Position numbers and translations under genes: made by a program
In this document: piece after piece, positions 45,801 through 56,521 of the stretch
Position numbering within the stretch: position 1 is the stretch's first letter
Layout: each line of letters begins with the position of its first letter
Source: Raffaelea ambrosiae
Lineage: Eukaryota > Ascomycota > Sordariomycetes > Ophiostomatales > Ophiostomataceae
NCBI GenBank assembly: GCA_002778195.1
Contig: PCDI01000011.1
Span: forward strand, 1,027,763 to 1,091,762
Length of the DNA stretch: 64,000 bases
Reading direction: 5' to 3'
Notes under the pieces: model-generated
The model's database searches: none
What the model was told of the DNA's origin: nothing
Seen by the model: only the letters and a program-made list of their open reading frames with translations

Positions 45801-46282
45801 GCGCCCTCGTCGACGGCGTAGGCTCGCTGGATCAGGAAGCTGGCAACGAGGTCGGGGGGGTCTTCGTCGGATGGAGGGGTGGCTTGGGAGCTGTTCGTGT
45901 TGCTGCCGTTGCCGTGTGCCGGCTCCTTCTCTGCGGTTCCGCTCCCGTCGCCGGGCAGCGCCACCAGATGGCGCAGACGCAGTTTCCGGACTTTCTTGGC
46001 TGCTTGCTCGTCGGTGAGGAACTGGATGCTCGCTGTGTCGACCGTCTCGGGCAAGGGGGCCAGGCTTGTGTAGTCGTTGGTGTCGATGCTCTTCAGCAGC
46101 GGGACATACTCGGCGGTCGTAAGGTGTGTCGGGAGGTAGGAGAGCAGCAGCCGGAGCAGCAGCTCCTTGCGCAGCACGTCGCCGTACCGGGCAGCCAGCG
46201 AGGCCAGGCTGGCAATGTCGCCGCAGGCTGTGAAGTGAGCTGCAAGCAGCACGACCTTGGGAGGCGACAGGTCCTGCGACAT
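42819..46282 (-). CDS. Sec39-domain protein (Dsl1/NRZ tethering complex subunit)
   Basis: Three exons, 44557-46282, 44329-44485 and 42819-44247, encode 1103 residues. Sec39 (NAG relative) is part of the ER tether that captures COPI vesicles from the Golgi together with Dsl1, Tip20 and ER SNAREs. The N-terminus (VVLLAAHFTACGDIASLASL, then RKELLLRLLLSYLPTHLTTA) is the typical start of the fungal Sec39 helical solenoid. The exon 1/2 junction reads ANT|RYSLARKLYED, and the exon 2/3 junction KKCDD|IIRAFPSTMDKSL. The solenoid continues through LVLKQGEPFTPVVLRVHPDP, and LEQNPKSYANIQDLVHMATS. The protein carries several disordered insertions: Ser/Pro runs near residue 840, Ala- and Gly-rich loops, and a (GS)n segment near 1015. 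Long antisense frames across this GC-rich gene are shadows. The assignment rests on overall pattern, since the family has no catalytic residues. Confidence 0.85.
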
Positions 46283-46625
46283 CTTGCTTGCCTGCCCGCA
46301 GGGCTGCTGCGGGGATCAGAGAGACCAAAGAGACACGAAGCTCGGGCAAACAGAATGGCGAGCTGGGTGGTGGGAAACGAGAGCACAGAAATTGCAGACA
46401 GAACGGAGAGACGCTATGGGTACATGGCGGTCGTTTGGCCCTTGGGAAGCTCTAAATCGACAGTAGTCGCGATGCCACATGGAGAACGTGTAATAAGGGT
46501 GGGTCTCGCTCTAGCCAACAGCGGACCCTGATTCGTCATAATTATATCACGTGCCAATACCTGGCGTTCTAGCTATATCTGCTCCCTTTGCAGCCCAAAG
46601 ACGAGAACTAGTTACAACAGCAGCC
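46283..46625. other. Sec39 5' flank and kinase 3' flank
   Basis: A 343-bp spacer between two minus-strand genes. It contains TAATTATATCACGTG near 46540, whose CACGTG is an E-box-like palindrome, about 260 bp upstream of the Sec39 start. No coding signal. Confidence 0.45.
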
Positions 46626-48173
46626 CTATGCCTCCTTAGCAGGCACCTCCCCGGGAGATGTGTCCTTGGGAGGAATCAGATAGGGGTCTTTCAGGAGCTC
46701 CCTGGCGGATGGCCGGTCCTCTGGGTCCCACTGCAACATCCGTCGGAGGAAGCGCAGAAAAGCAGCCTTTTCGTCTCCAACAAGCGCCTTTGCCTCCTTT
46801 TCCAGTGACGTGTCTTCCACCGCATGGCCGCCTTTGAGCCGACCGTTCTTGTGAAAGTATTTCTTTGTCTCGCGGGAGCCGTCCGCCATGTCCGGCGGCG
46901 GCGGGCCCAGAAGGCTTATGATCCGCGCCATGTGTGGACGTGCCGACTTTTGGCGACCGCCCTTGTTGTTGGTGAGCAGGTTGGTTCCCTCGAGCATCGT
47001 CCACATCTGCAGACACGGGGTATTAGGAGTGAACAGTGGGCTCGGCATCGGCGTGTGGGAACATACCACAAGTCCCAGCGTCCAGATGTCGACCTTTGAC
47101 GTCCATGCGAGTCTGAACAGGATCTCGGGAGCGCGGTAGAGATCGGGCAAGATGTCCTCCGCATATTCGTCCTTGCCGAAACGCGCCTCGCCAAAGTCGC
47201 ACAACACCGGCATGCCTGGGGACACGGCCATGAGCCGAGAAGCGTAGATTGTGCGGTCGGGATACACCTTGCGCGGAGCCGGATCTGTCTGCAGCTCTCG
47301 TTCTTCGATCTCTAGAAGCTCCGACTCGTCGTTCAGCTGCAGCATGATGTTGTTCTCTTGTATGTCTTGAATTTTTTTTTCCCCTTCTGTCAGCGCTCGG
47401 AGAATGGTGATAGAGACAACGGCGAGACCAGGGGGGCCAGTTACGAACCGGCGTGGACGAGATTGGCTTTGCGATGCAGAAAGTCCAGTATCTGCAAGAG
47501 AGAAAAAACGATGCCTTTGACCGTTAGGAGATCCAGCCGTTGGTCGTCATCCGACTTGCGCACCTCCGCAATGGACAGGGCTAGCGGCTTGTAGACGAGG
47601 CATCGGTTGCCCTGGCCACGCCCAATACGAAACTCATCCTGGAGTTGCCTGGTGTACTGGGCGCCGATGTGGCGCAAGGGCAGCGAGGCTGTGATGACTT
47701 GCTCGATGTGGTTCAAGGCTGCGACCTCCCTCTCCATCTGCGCCTGTCCGCGGGCGTACACCTTGAGGGTGACATACACGTGCTGTCTTGATCTGTCAGT
47801 TGCTATGTCCTTGGGATTGTGCCAATAGCGGGCGACATGCAACTTACTCGAGGTCACGGCAGAGCCATGTCGTCGAAGCCGTGCCAAAGCCCAGCTTGGT
47901 CATCACTTGGTAGCGGCCTTGGAAGATCTCGCCCAGACGCACAGAGTAGAACTTTTTCGGCGAGTACCACGGAAATCCTTCCTCTTCGAGTCTGACTGAG
48001 CTGTCGACCAGCCTGTATCCGGACGTGGGAAACACTCTAGGCGGAGAGGCAGGTCGTGCCTCGGGAGACAGCGGATCGTCGGCACTGCGGCTCAAGGTTG
48101 GGTCATGTTCAAAATCCCTTGTCGGTTTGAAACGCTCAGCCAGGCGGCGAACAGAGGCAGACAGGGAATTCAT
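46626..48173 (-). CDS. SRPK-like serine/threonine protein kinase
   Basis: Four exons, 47848-48173, 47449-47786, 47067-47365 and 46626-47006, encode 447 residues. SRPKs phosphorylate Arg-Ser domains of splicing factors. The segment YSVRLGEIFQGRYQVMTKLG followed by GFGTASTTWLCRDLE is the SRPK-type glycine loop; HVYVTLKVY holds the ATP-binding Lys; HADIQENNIML is the catalytic loop with Asp (HAD in place of HRD, as in many fungal SRPK-like kinases); LCDFGEARF is the Mg-binding DFG; DIWTLGLVMW and DPEDRPSARELLKDPYL end the domain. The large SRPK spacer insert is absent, so this is a compact, divergent member and substrate identity is uncertain. The 60-nt third intron (47007-47066) is a multiple of three without stops; retention would add 20 residues after GLV. 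A G12 run lies about 55 bp upstream of the ATG. Confidence 0.9.
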
Positions 48174-48930
48174 AGCCGTGCATGCTTGAAAGGGGCAGAA
48201 ACCTTTTTGCTGTCGAAAATGAAAGATTCGGGGGGGGGGGGCTGTTGTCTCTTCTTTGTTTCTTGGTATCCAACTAAGAAATAGGCCTTGCCAGATAGTC
48301 ACGCAGGTCAGTCAGGCGGACTTAGGCCCAATGTGTCTTGACTACAGCAATAATGCCGTCGATTCGATTGCTGGCCGGCTAGTCAATGACCACCCAGTGA
48401 CTTGCACGGACATGGGTACCTCGGAGCACCCATTTGAAGCAAGCCAAGCCATCCAAGTCTTGGTATTTTCACAAATCGAAGGGCTAGACAATGCGTCTAA
48501 TCAGCGTCTAATCAGCAGCCTTGTCGCCGGGCTGCCATCGCAGTTTATTCTGCCCCTGAAGAGAATTTTGATAGGCATGGGGTCTCTCGTTCAAGCTATT
48601 CGACACGATCTGTCTGTGCTAGGTTGGCCTAGAAGTGTCCAGCCTGCGCCTCACATGGCCATCGTGGCCATCGTGACTAGAATCTGGCTCCAACGGAAGA
48701 TCAGAAACTCGTGAATGAAAGCAAGAAAACAACAAGTAGGACGAGGAGGACGAGGACGGGAAGGGAAAGGATAAGAGTGAAGGATGCGTGACATCGTCCA
48801 CCAGTACTGGAGATCAGGAAAAGTTTGGGCTGGCTAACTATTGGCTAGAAGAGAGTAGTTTTATATAACAAATCACTGCGTGGTTGACCAGATGGAACAA
48901 TCCGCTCAGTTCCTTCCGCCTACCCTGTTT
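48174..48930. other. Kinase 5' flank and OXNAD1-like gene 3' flank
   Basis: About 0.76 kb. It includes a poly-G run near 48230-48241 close to the kinase start. Otherwise featureless. Confidence 0.5.
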
Positions 48931-50063
48931 TTACCACCACTTCTCAAACAGAACCTGCTCTCGCGGCAGGCCCAGACCGCCCTCGGCCGCGGGTGCCCGG
49001 AGGTGTTCGACAAATGCGTCCGTCATGTCCGGCACGCCGCAGACGTAGACGTAGGCCTGGCCAGTCTGGCCTTGGACGGCTTCGTCCAGATCGGCCGTGC
49101 TGATCCGGCGCCGAACCACAGGCACCTCCCCACCGGAATAAGGTATCGTGGCCTCTTCCTTCTCAAGGCTCCGGCCACCGCCACCACCATTTGTCAGGAA
49201 CAGACGCAGCTTCCCCCGTACGCGCTTCTCAGCAAACAGAGCCGCTAGTTCGTCCAGGAATAGGATCCGGGAGCCACCACCCGGGTCTTTCTCATGGTCC
49301 CTGCTACTTTGTCCTTGCTGATTTTCCTCGCGCCAGGAGTACAGAAACGTCACCTCCGGCTGGGAGAGCTGCTGCTGCTGCTGTTGTTGCTGTTCGCCAA
49401 TCCACCGCACCATGCTCATCAGCGGGTTGATTCCCACGCCGCCCGCCACGAAGACGACCCGATGGGGGGTTAGGCTCCCTCCTCCTGGAGGATACACGAA
49501 ACTGCCCCCCACACGCACCCGCAGGGACTGGCCGACGATGGTGGACGGTGGTGTCTGCCAGAGCCAAGCCGCCGCGGGGTTTTCCGGAGACTCACGAATC
49601 GCAAGTTCAATGGAACGCTTGGATGCTGACGACGACGACGCCTTTGAGACCGCATCCGACGGTGACGACGTTAGGGTGAACCCACCGGCCTTGGTCAGGC
49701 CGGGGCAGTATGTGTCGACCCACTGACCGGGGAGGAACTGGAAAGGGAGGGAAGTGTCAACGTGTGGAACAATAAGACGACCGAGGATATGCCACTGCCC
49801 CCCCTTCCTCACCTTGATATCGGGTCCATCGTCCGGGATCTCAAACCGGATGACCCGAATGGTCTGGCCAACGGGCCGGATGTGCGCGAGGACGACGGAG
49901 TGTTTGGTCTACACACCATATCCCTAAATGATTAACCAAATGGCTTTGTCCGAGGTCGGCACACCCAGCAATGACAGCAAAAGAAAGTATCTCTCAAACC
50001 GACCCGATCACGCGGCTCCTTGGCCGTCCTTTCTTCGTGGCTTTCTTTGGTATCTCTGCTCAT
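48931..50063 (-). CDS. OXNAD1-like FAD/NAD(P)-dependent oxidoreductase
   Basis: Three exons, 50004-50063, 49813-49908 and 48931-49737, encode about 320 residues. The family (oxidoreductase NAD-binding domain-containing protein 1, ferredoxin-NADP reductase fold) passes electrons from NAD(P)H through FAD; the physiological acceptor is unknown and many members are mitochondrial. The N-terminus MSRDTKESHEERTAKEPRDR matches my memory of fungal homologues and set exon 1, although its donor GTCGGT is weak and a later one is possible. The FAD domain has FLPGQWVDTYCPG and GGFTLTSSP (flavin phosphate loop). The NAD domain has VVFVAGGVGINPLMSMVRWI (Gly-rich dinucleotide loop), LYSWREENQ, AYVYVCGVPDMTDAFVEHL and the C-terminal VLFEKWW, where aromatic residues would stack on the flavin. 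A short poly-Gln insertion follows WIGEQ. Confidence 0.87.
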
Positions 50064-50347
50064 AGTTTCCGAGAAATCAATACATCAGGCTCTGTCTTTG
50101 CGAAGAGAGAGAGGGAGGGGGACTGGATAATAGCGGCCATATACAAAAGCGGGGCGATCCCGTCGTGACTAACACCTCTTCTTACAGAATTCATTCATTC
50201 ACACTCACTCATCCCCATGTTATTTTTTTTCATGACATGGATGAGAAGATGTGAATTAACAATTCAGCCTTGTTACAATCACAAATGTCACACAGTTTCT
50301 TATCCACCCCCCCTTCCTCCAGAGATTCTCGAGACAACCGTCAGTAA

Positions 50348-52170
50348 CTACTCCTCCTTCTGTAGACCAGCTTCCTTGGCACACTCCATCGCCCATTCTT
50401 CCACCCGTAGAGCAGTGTGCCGGTGTCGGTGGGCACGCGAGCTCGACCGACTGCGTCGAGACTTTCCCCCAGACTTGGAGTCTTCCGAGACAGTTCTTAC
50501 GCTGCTCTTGTCAACCGTTTCTGTCCCCAAGCTGGGCACAAGCTGCGGGAAAGAGTCCAGGCTGCAGTGATGCCGTCTCAGCTGCGGACTGCCCCGGCTC
50601 CGCGGTGAAATGCCATCGGACGAGCCCCGCCGGTACACTTGAGGCGATGGATTCGAGGCCAAATCACGCTTGCGGAGACTGTCTGTAAAGTGTGGAAACA
50701 TGAGCAGCTCTTTCCCCGATACCCTCGTATCGTTGTCTTCTTCCGCCAATTCTTGACCAACAGTCTCGTCTGCAGCGGGTCGGAAGACATCGTCCGAATT
50801 GGGTTGTGTGACAACACTCCCCTCCTCCTCCTCGCCATCCTCCTCTGGGCTCACTAGCGAGCTCTGTTCCGACAGTCTCCCACAGAAAATTGTTTCGAGT
50901 TTTCTCGCCAAACCAAGCTCCAACGTGTCCACCGCAAAGCCTTCGGTGCCGTCCGCATACTCCCAAAGAGACGGTGTCACAGACGCCTTTGAAACCGCAG
51001 ACACAGCTCTTCGTCGGACGTGGAATTCTTCAGAGATTTTACACTCGGGCTGATCACGCAGGCTGCAAGCGTTTTCGGTGTTGCTATCATCATCCTCTGC
51101 GCTGCCGTGCGGGCGAGGCGGTTCTGGCAATGACCGGCTTGTTGCAGGAACTGCAAAGGTTCCGTCCGCCTGATGTGCATGGATATCTTCCACGCCAAGG
51201 CCAAGAATATGGTCCATAGTCGTCGAGCACGCCGAATCTTCGCTGCTTGTCAAAGCCTTCACGGACTCAGCAGGACGGGCCAGTTGAAGCAGCCGCAAGT
51301 TGTCCCATGAGCGGTAGTGAAAACAAAACGTTGCGTACGGAGAGTCTCTAGCATCCGCCAGGAGATAGTCGTAATAGCTCGCCATATGCGGCCTATCTAG
51401 CAGACCGTTGCTGACGAGGCTTGAGAGATGTTAAGCTAGTGCAACCTGTATAATTTTAATGAAACGAGATCAAGATCTTACGCAATCCCATATTTGTCTC
51501 CCCCACGGTACGGATCTGGACGAGGGGCCCGCCTGTTTCGTGCCTTGGCTCTGAAGACCTGAACTTCAATCAGACCGCCATCGTCTGCCACCGATCTCAA
51601 GCCCGCTGTGCTGGACACGAAGCGAAAGCCCCGCGACTCGATGCCAGGTTCTCTAACAACGACGCCATTGTCGTCGTAGTATCCCAACGGCTCAAACAGA
51701 GCTTGGTGCGTGGCTCCCGACGTCGTCTCGCTGGCGTTGATCCCCCACGACACAACGTGACGGCCGTTCATATACACCTTGAAGAAGAGGTACTTGTGCC
51801 CTATGGGTGCTTGCGTGATGCTGTACTTGACAAAGAAATTGGTATCTGCCGTACTCAGAGGATATCTGTAGTCAGCCAGGAAGACAAAATAAATGCCTTG
51901 GGGGAAAAAAGGCCCCATCGCCTCGCCCTTACCTGGTGCTGAAGGAATATACACAGACGTCTTGGGGTCTGCCTTTTGCGAGTCATCGGACAGCCCGGCG
52001 TCGATTTTCCCCCAAGGCCTCGGACTCGTAAAAACGGCACTTCTGTGCTTTCTTGCCTTGCTTGGGCTCAAGAATCGAGCTGATGAGCCGTCGGGGTGAG
52101 GGAACTCGGGCAGCACAGTGCGGTCGGATGTTGTCACGACAGACAACTCAATGCCACGAAAGCAGGGCAT
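50348..52170 (-). CDS. Conserved fungal protein of unknown function (DUF7918-like N-terminus, uncertain)
   Basis: Starts at the ATG at 52170. Exons are 51933-52170, 51482-51845 and 50348-51410, giving 554 residues. The intron at 51411-51481 is needed to join the frames (KYGIA|NGLLDRPHM). The intron at 51846-51932 is inferred: it has GTAAGG and GGCAG ends and removes 29 residues that interrupt an otherwise continuous pattern (YIPSAP|DTNFFVKYSI). The N-terminal 200 residues (CFRGIELSVVTTSDRTVLPE, YLFFKVYMNGRHVVSWGIN) look like a beta-rich domain I recall from many ascomycete hypothetical proteins. The motif DSPYATFCFHYRSWDNLRLL in exon 3 is also typical of that group. The C-terminal half is acidic then Ser/Arg-rich (RSRGSPQLRR, KSRRSRSSSRAHRHRH) and probably disordered. 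No catalytic motif is visible. Confidence 0.82.
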
Positions 52171-52592
52171 CGTGGTTTTCTTGGTTTGAAGTGTCGAAGC
52201 GGCAATTGAATCTAAAATTCGTGCATTGGAGGCAAAGAAAGGGCCAAAAGGGGGCAAAATCTAGAAGATTGTGCAGCCATGACAACCATGACAACAGACT
52301 GGGGAGGGATGCACAAGCGGAAGGAGCGGCTGCTGGGTGCTCTTTCCTAAAATGGCGTTACCCGGAGTCGGCAAACAAGCTTCTGTTTCTTTCCTCACCA
52401 ACGAAAGAACTCAGGAAAGGCAGCACAAAAAGCAATAGTAACAGCCACGGAACGATTTGGACAGATCGTGCGTCGTTTTCTGTATTTTTTTTTGGTCATT
52501 TCAAAATGTAGCCGGGACACAATCCCCTCGCGTCCCAAATATACAGTACAATCTCATCCATGGCGTCCTCATGCATATATACCACAATGAAT
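52171..52592. other. Intergenic spacer
   Basis: A 422-bp 5' flank of the unknown gene and 3' flank of the complex I subunit gene. No features beyond a T-rich run near 52483. Confidence 0.5.
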
Positions 52593-53144
52593 CTATGCCG
52601 AACCTAGCACCTTCTGTGTATCCTCTTCCTTTCCGAGTAGGCCCAGATTCCGTATCTGGCCGGCATTCGGTGCCGAGTCTCGTGGTGTGGAAGCCTCCTG
52701 CTTCCGCAGAGCAGCCTGGAGCGTCTGTACCCGGGCAAACTACAAGGAGACCAGTTGTCAGTATTGTGCTCAATTGGATGTTTAGGCACATCTCCCCCCA
52801 TAATTGATCTCCCCACGTGTTCAAATTCCAATAGGCTTAAGGGAAAAGCGACCAACCTCCTTCTTGTGGTGCATGCATTCGTAGTAGTCTTCCAGCATCG
52901 GTTTGCACGTCTTGCGGCTGTTGGGGTCCTCGTTCGAGTTGATGACGTAGCAGGCGAGCACCTCCTGCCAGAAGGGAAAGCAGCGGCCCGGGCCTAGGGA
53001 AAGAATTGGTCAGAAATTGAAACGTGTTGCTCGATAGGGCGAATCATGTCGTCGGCGGCCATGGGAAAGGGAAGCTGCAGAGGTAGAGTCCTGTTGCTCG
53101 GTCTTCACAAACTCACCTCCGTTCAAGCCAAAGCCAGAAGACAT
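52593..53144 (-). CDS. NADH:ubiquinone oxidoreductase 15-kDa-type subunit (NDUFS5-like, twin CX9C)
   Basis: Three exons, 53117-53144, 52857-52993 and 52593-52739, encode 103 residues. This accessory subunit sits on the intermembrane-space side of complex I. The N-terminus MSSGFGLNGGPGRCFPFWQE is characteristic of fungal homologues. Four cysteines form a twin CX9C hairpin, CFPFWQEVLAC and CKPMLEDYYEC, the signature for Mia40-dependent oxidative import; there is no cleavable presequence. The helix continues MHHKKEFARVQTLQAALRKQ. The donor of intron 2 is the less common GTTGGT, supported by a CTGAC branch motif and frame continuity. Its presence implies that the organism keeps proton-pumping complex I. 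Confidence 0.92.
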
Positions 53145-54665
53145 TCTCGCGGTGGGATCGGATGTATCTGAGTGTTTGCACCGGCGCGGTATCGGGGTCA
53201 GTAGGTTCGCGGCGATGCGTCCGCGGAAAGGTAGATTCGGGTTTCCTGAGGTTCGAAATCAATCGGCAAGACAGTCTCGCGATGATGCGCTAGAGACAGC
53301 CGGGAACCCGGTGGAGCTTTTTTCTCGGGTAGTTCGCACGCAAGCCACATATCAGCCACATTAATCAGAATTCCGACGCCTGTAAATGGACAGAACAAAC
53401 ACCACAGACCCATTTACAAGTTGAGCACGTGTCAGCTGACCAGCGGCTTTACTTCGTTTTCAAGGCTGATACATCAAAGGTCATTTTGCCCTCATGTGAT
53501 TCCCATCCGCCTCTACGCCCATTGCCTTCATTAATAGATGGCAACGACAGCCTGGGCATCTACGCGGCCCAGACGTCCCACGGCGCGCGGACCCTCGGCC
53601 GTATCTGTTGTTTAGGCACGCCCCAAGTTGGCTCAGCGATTCTTCGAGGTGACATATTTGCTCATTGGGCGGGAGACTCTGTAGCATTTCATCTGTGACG
53701 CATCCAGACGCTTCCTCGTCACAGCGGATACCAAGCTGGTTGAAAATGGCTAAGTATGGTGTTTTACTACCACGGCCAGAATATCGTCTTGGGTAACAAC
53801 ATTCACTCTGTGGTTGATGTAGTGATGCTGAAATGTGCTGTTGCTCTCGTGCCGTGCAACTTGTCGCCGGATTGTGCCCTGAAATTTTTCCTTGGTTGTT
53901 AGCTAATTAAATAAAATGTTAGGATAGACACAACACATACCGTCAACAGACTCCAATATGCCTCGTCTGTAGTCATAGCTAGTTAAGTCATCAGGAAAAC
54001 CTGCAGCTTGGCCAAGTGTCCGGTGCGCTGTAACAGTTGGTGTCTTGTTATTGGCGCACTGATTTTATAGTAGCCATAAGGCCCATTTCCGTTTGACGAA
54101 ACACTAGCCGTTTATCCAACTACAGGCGGCGCTGATACAGCAACATGCAGATGTGGTATCTCGCACGGCAATAACAGTCTTGTGGATGCGTGCGAATGCG
54201 TGTAACCGGTGCTGCCCTCATTTCTGTTTTGGGGGGCGTTTCTTTGCATTTCTTCTCCAGATTAGACGACGCTGCATAACAAAATGCATAAAATACATTA
54301 GATATTAAACAAAAAGAAAAATGGGAGAACGTTTCAGTCCGCAAGTGCGCATCAGATGGCGAGAACAGTGAAGAGATGAAGAAAAACATGAAAATGAAAA
54401 TGGCCGCATTGACGATGGTCAATGAAAAATGAAATGAAACGAAACAAACGTGAAACAAGCATAAAAAATCGCAGACATAGCAGAGTTGCCCAATTCCAAT
54501 CACTCGTGCCGTAATGTGCACTAATATACCCATGCGTAGCTGGTTTCTCAACAGGCATCCTCCGCGGCTCCCTAGGCATTATTCCTCCTAAGATTTCCTT
54601 CCCAGCAAACTTGCTCCCATAGTATTCATGCCAAAACTTTCTTCAGATAAATTTCTTCCCACATT
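53145..54665. other. Intergenic region, complex I subunit to glycogenin
   Basis: About 1.5 kb between two minus-strand genes. It is AT-richer than its neighbours from 53.8 kb on. Short open frames on both strands have no recognisable product. Confidence 0.5.
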
Positions 54666-56490
54666 TTATTCCACAAGAATATCCATATCCTCTTCCGTAG
54701 GCAGTCCCGTTCTCTGCTCGTGCTCCGGGAACCCTTCGTCCTTCTCAAATGCCACACTTGGTCCATGATATGAAGGCTCGGTGATAGTCCTATCAGGAAA
54801 GGCCGGCATGACTGTTGTCGTGTCGTTGCCGTAAATGTTGCGAACGGAGCTCGTCTCCTGGCCGCCGGGTTTCACCGGTCTCGGACTCACCACGGTTGTT
54901 TCCGCCCGGGTTGCGTAGGCAAGCGACCGAGGGTCTTCTCCTTTACCTACTTCCCCTCCCCCCTCGGCACCGCCGTCAGCATGGCCCAGTTTTTGGAGCA
55001 GCATTTCCGACTGCTCTTTAGCCAATTTCTGCAACTGTGCTACCGGGTCCTTGTAATATCGAAATACGTTAGTAAGATCGCACAGGCAATCTGCGGGCGT
55101 CCAACGGACGCCGTGCACACATACCCAGTCCACCTGCTGCGGCACGCCTGCGGCGGCAGGCAGCAGGTGTTCGCCACCATCTGCGCCATCCTCGTTGCTA
55201 AAGTTAGGGCCACCACCGCCCCAGTGCTTTGCTCGACGGATCGGTGCTGGTGTGACTGGTAAACTGGGTCGTTCGACCTCGCTTGGGAAGTCTGTGACTT
55301 TGGAGCCGCGCCTCTCGTCAGAGTGCGCACCGTCGCCACCTCCCACGTGCCCTCCATTATCGCCATAGGAGCCTCCGCGCTGATGCTCGCCAGACAGCTG
55401 GCCACGGCTGCGCACGCGTCGGTGCCTCTGGGTGCTCTTCTGGACGGCATCGACGTAGCGTTCAATTTGTGGAACTTCGTCCCAGGCATTGGTGCGTGTG
55501 AAGGATGCCCAGGGGTCGGACGACGATAGGGGTGCGCGGGAGGTGTTTGGCATGACGGGTGTCGTAGGCTCAGTCTTCAGATCCACAGAAGGTGATCCTG
55601 TTGTAAAATATGGCTCAGCTCCTGTTGTCTGGAACGAATTGTGTGGATAAAACCCCGACTGACCCGAATTATGAGTCGGCTCGGGCTGCGGCGGCGGGGT
55701 AGGCTCAGCGAACACACGAGTGGCCGCTGGCTGATTGCCTTCCCATGGGAAAATATGGGCCGGCCGCTGGGGGGGTTCGCTCGGTACTTGGTACCACATG
55801 TCCCTCGGTGGGCTAGGGTATCGCTCGGGAGGGATGTATGGGGCCGCGTCGTGCGACATTTCGTAGTGGGCCTGCGGGAAGTTCAGAGCCTCCGGCTTGG
55901 AATTGACTGGCGGCGGTTGCCTGAGGAAGGTATGTTAGTTGATTGTTCTAAAACATTGGTTCCACACAGAGTAGAGACAGTACGAACCATTGGGCATTCC
56001 AACTTGGCTCCATGGATGGCCCAGGTGCCGGAGGTTGAGACGTTCCCGCATGATGACCCTGAACCTGGTCTTCACGAGTCTCAGCGTATGTTTCCCCAGC
56101 AGAATAATCAAACGACGTGGCGGGGGGTGGGGACGACGAATGCTGCGGAGGAGGAGGGGGTGGTGGTGGTGGTGAATTGGACTGCGGAGCATGGGGTTCG
56201 TGGCCATGCTCCTGGTAGTCTCTCTGTTCTTGATGATCTTGGTAGCCTTGATCTTGGTGATCGTGATGGTCTCCATGATCTTGATAACCATGATCTTGGT
56301 GATCATGACGATCCCCTTGATCTCGATAGCCTTGATCTTGATGGTCTTGGTGGTGATGGTAGTGGTGGTGGTGGTGATGTTTCTCTTGCTGCTGCTGCTG
56401 CTGCTGCTGCGGCTGTTGCTCCTGGCCAGCAGGCTCCTGATGCTCGGTAAAGTGACCATGAGTGACGTCTGCTGGCGGAGGCGGCAGCAG

Positions 56491-56521
<31 letters not shown>

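Noticed and set aside
44375..46531. 718-codon plus-strand open frame across the Sec39 gene
   Set aside because: It is antisense to a recognisable Sec39 coding sequence, is Arg/Gly/Val-rich as expected from reading GC-rich codons backwards, and has no domain.
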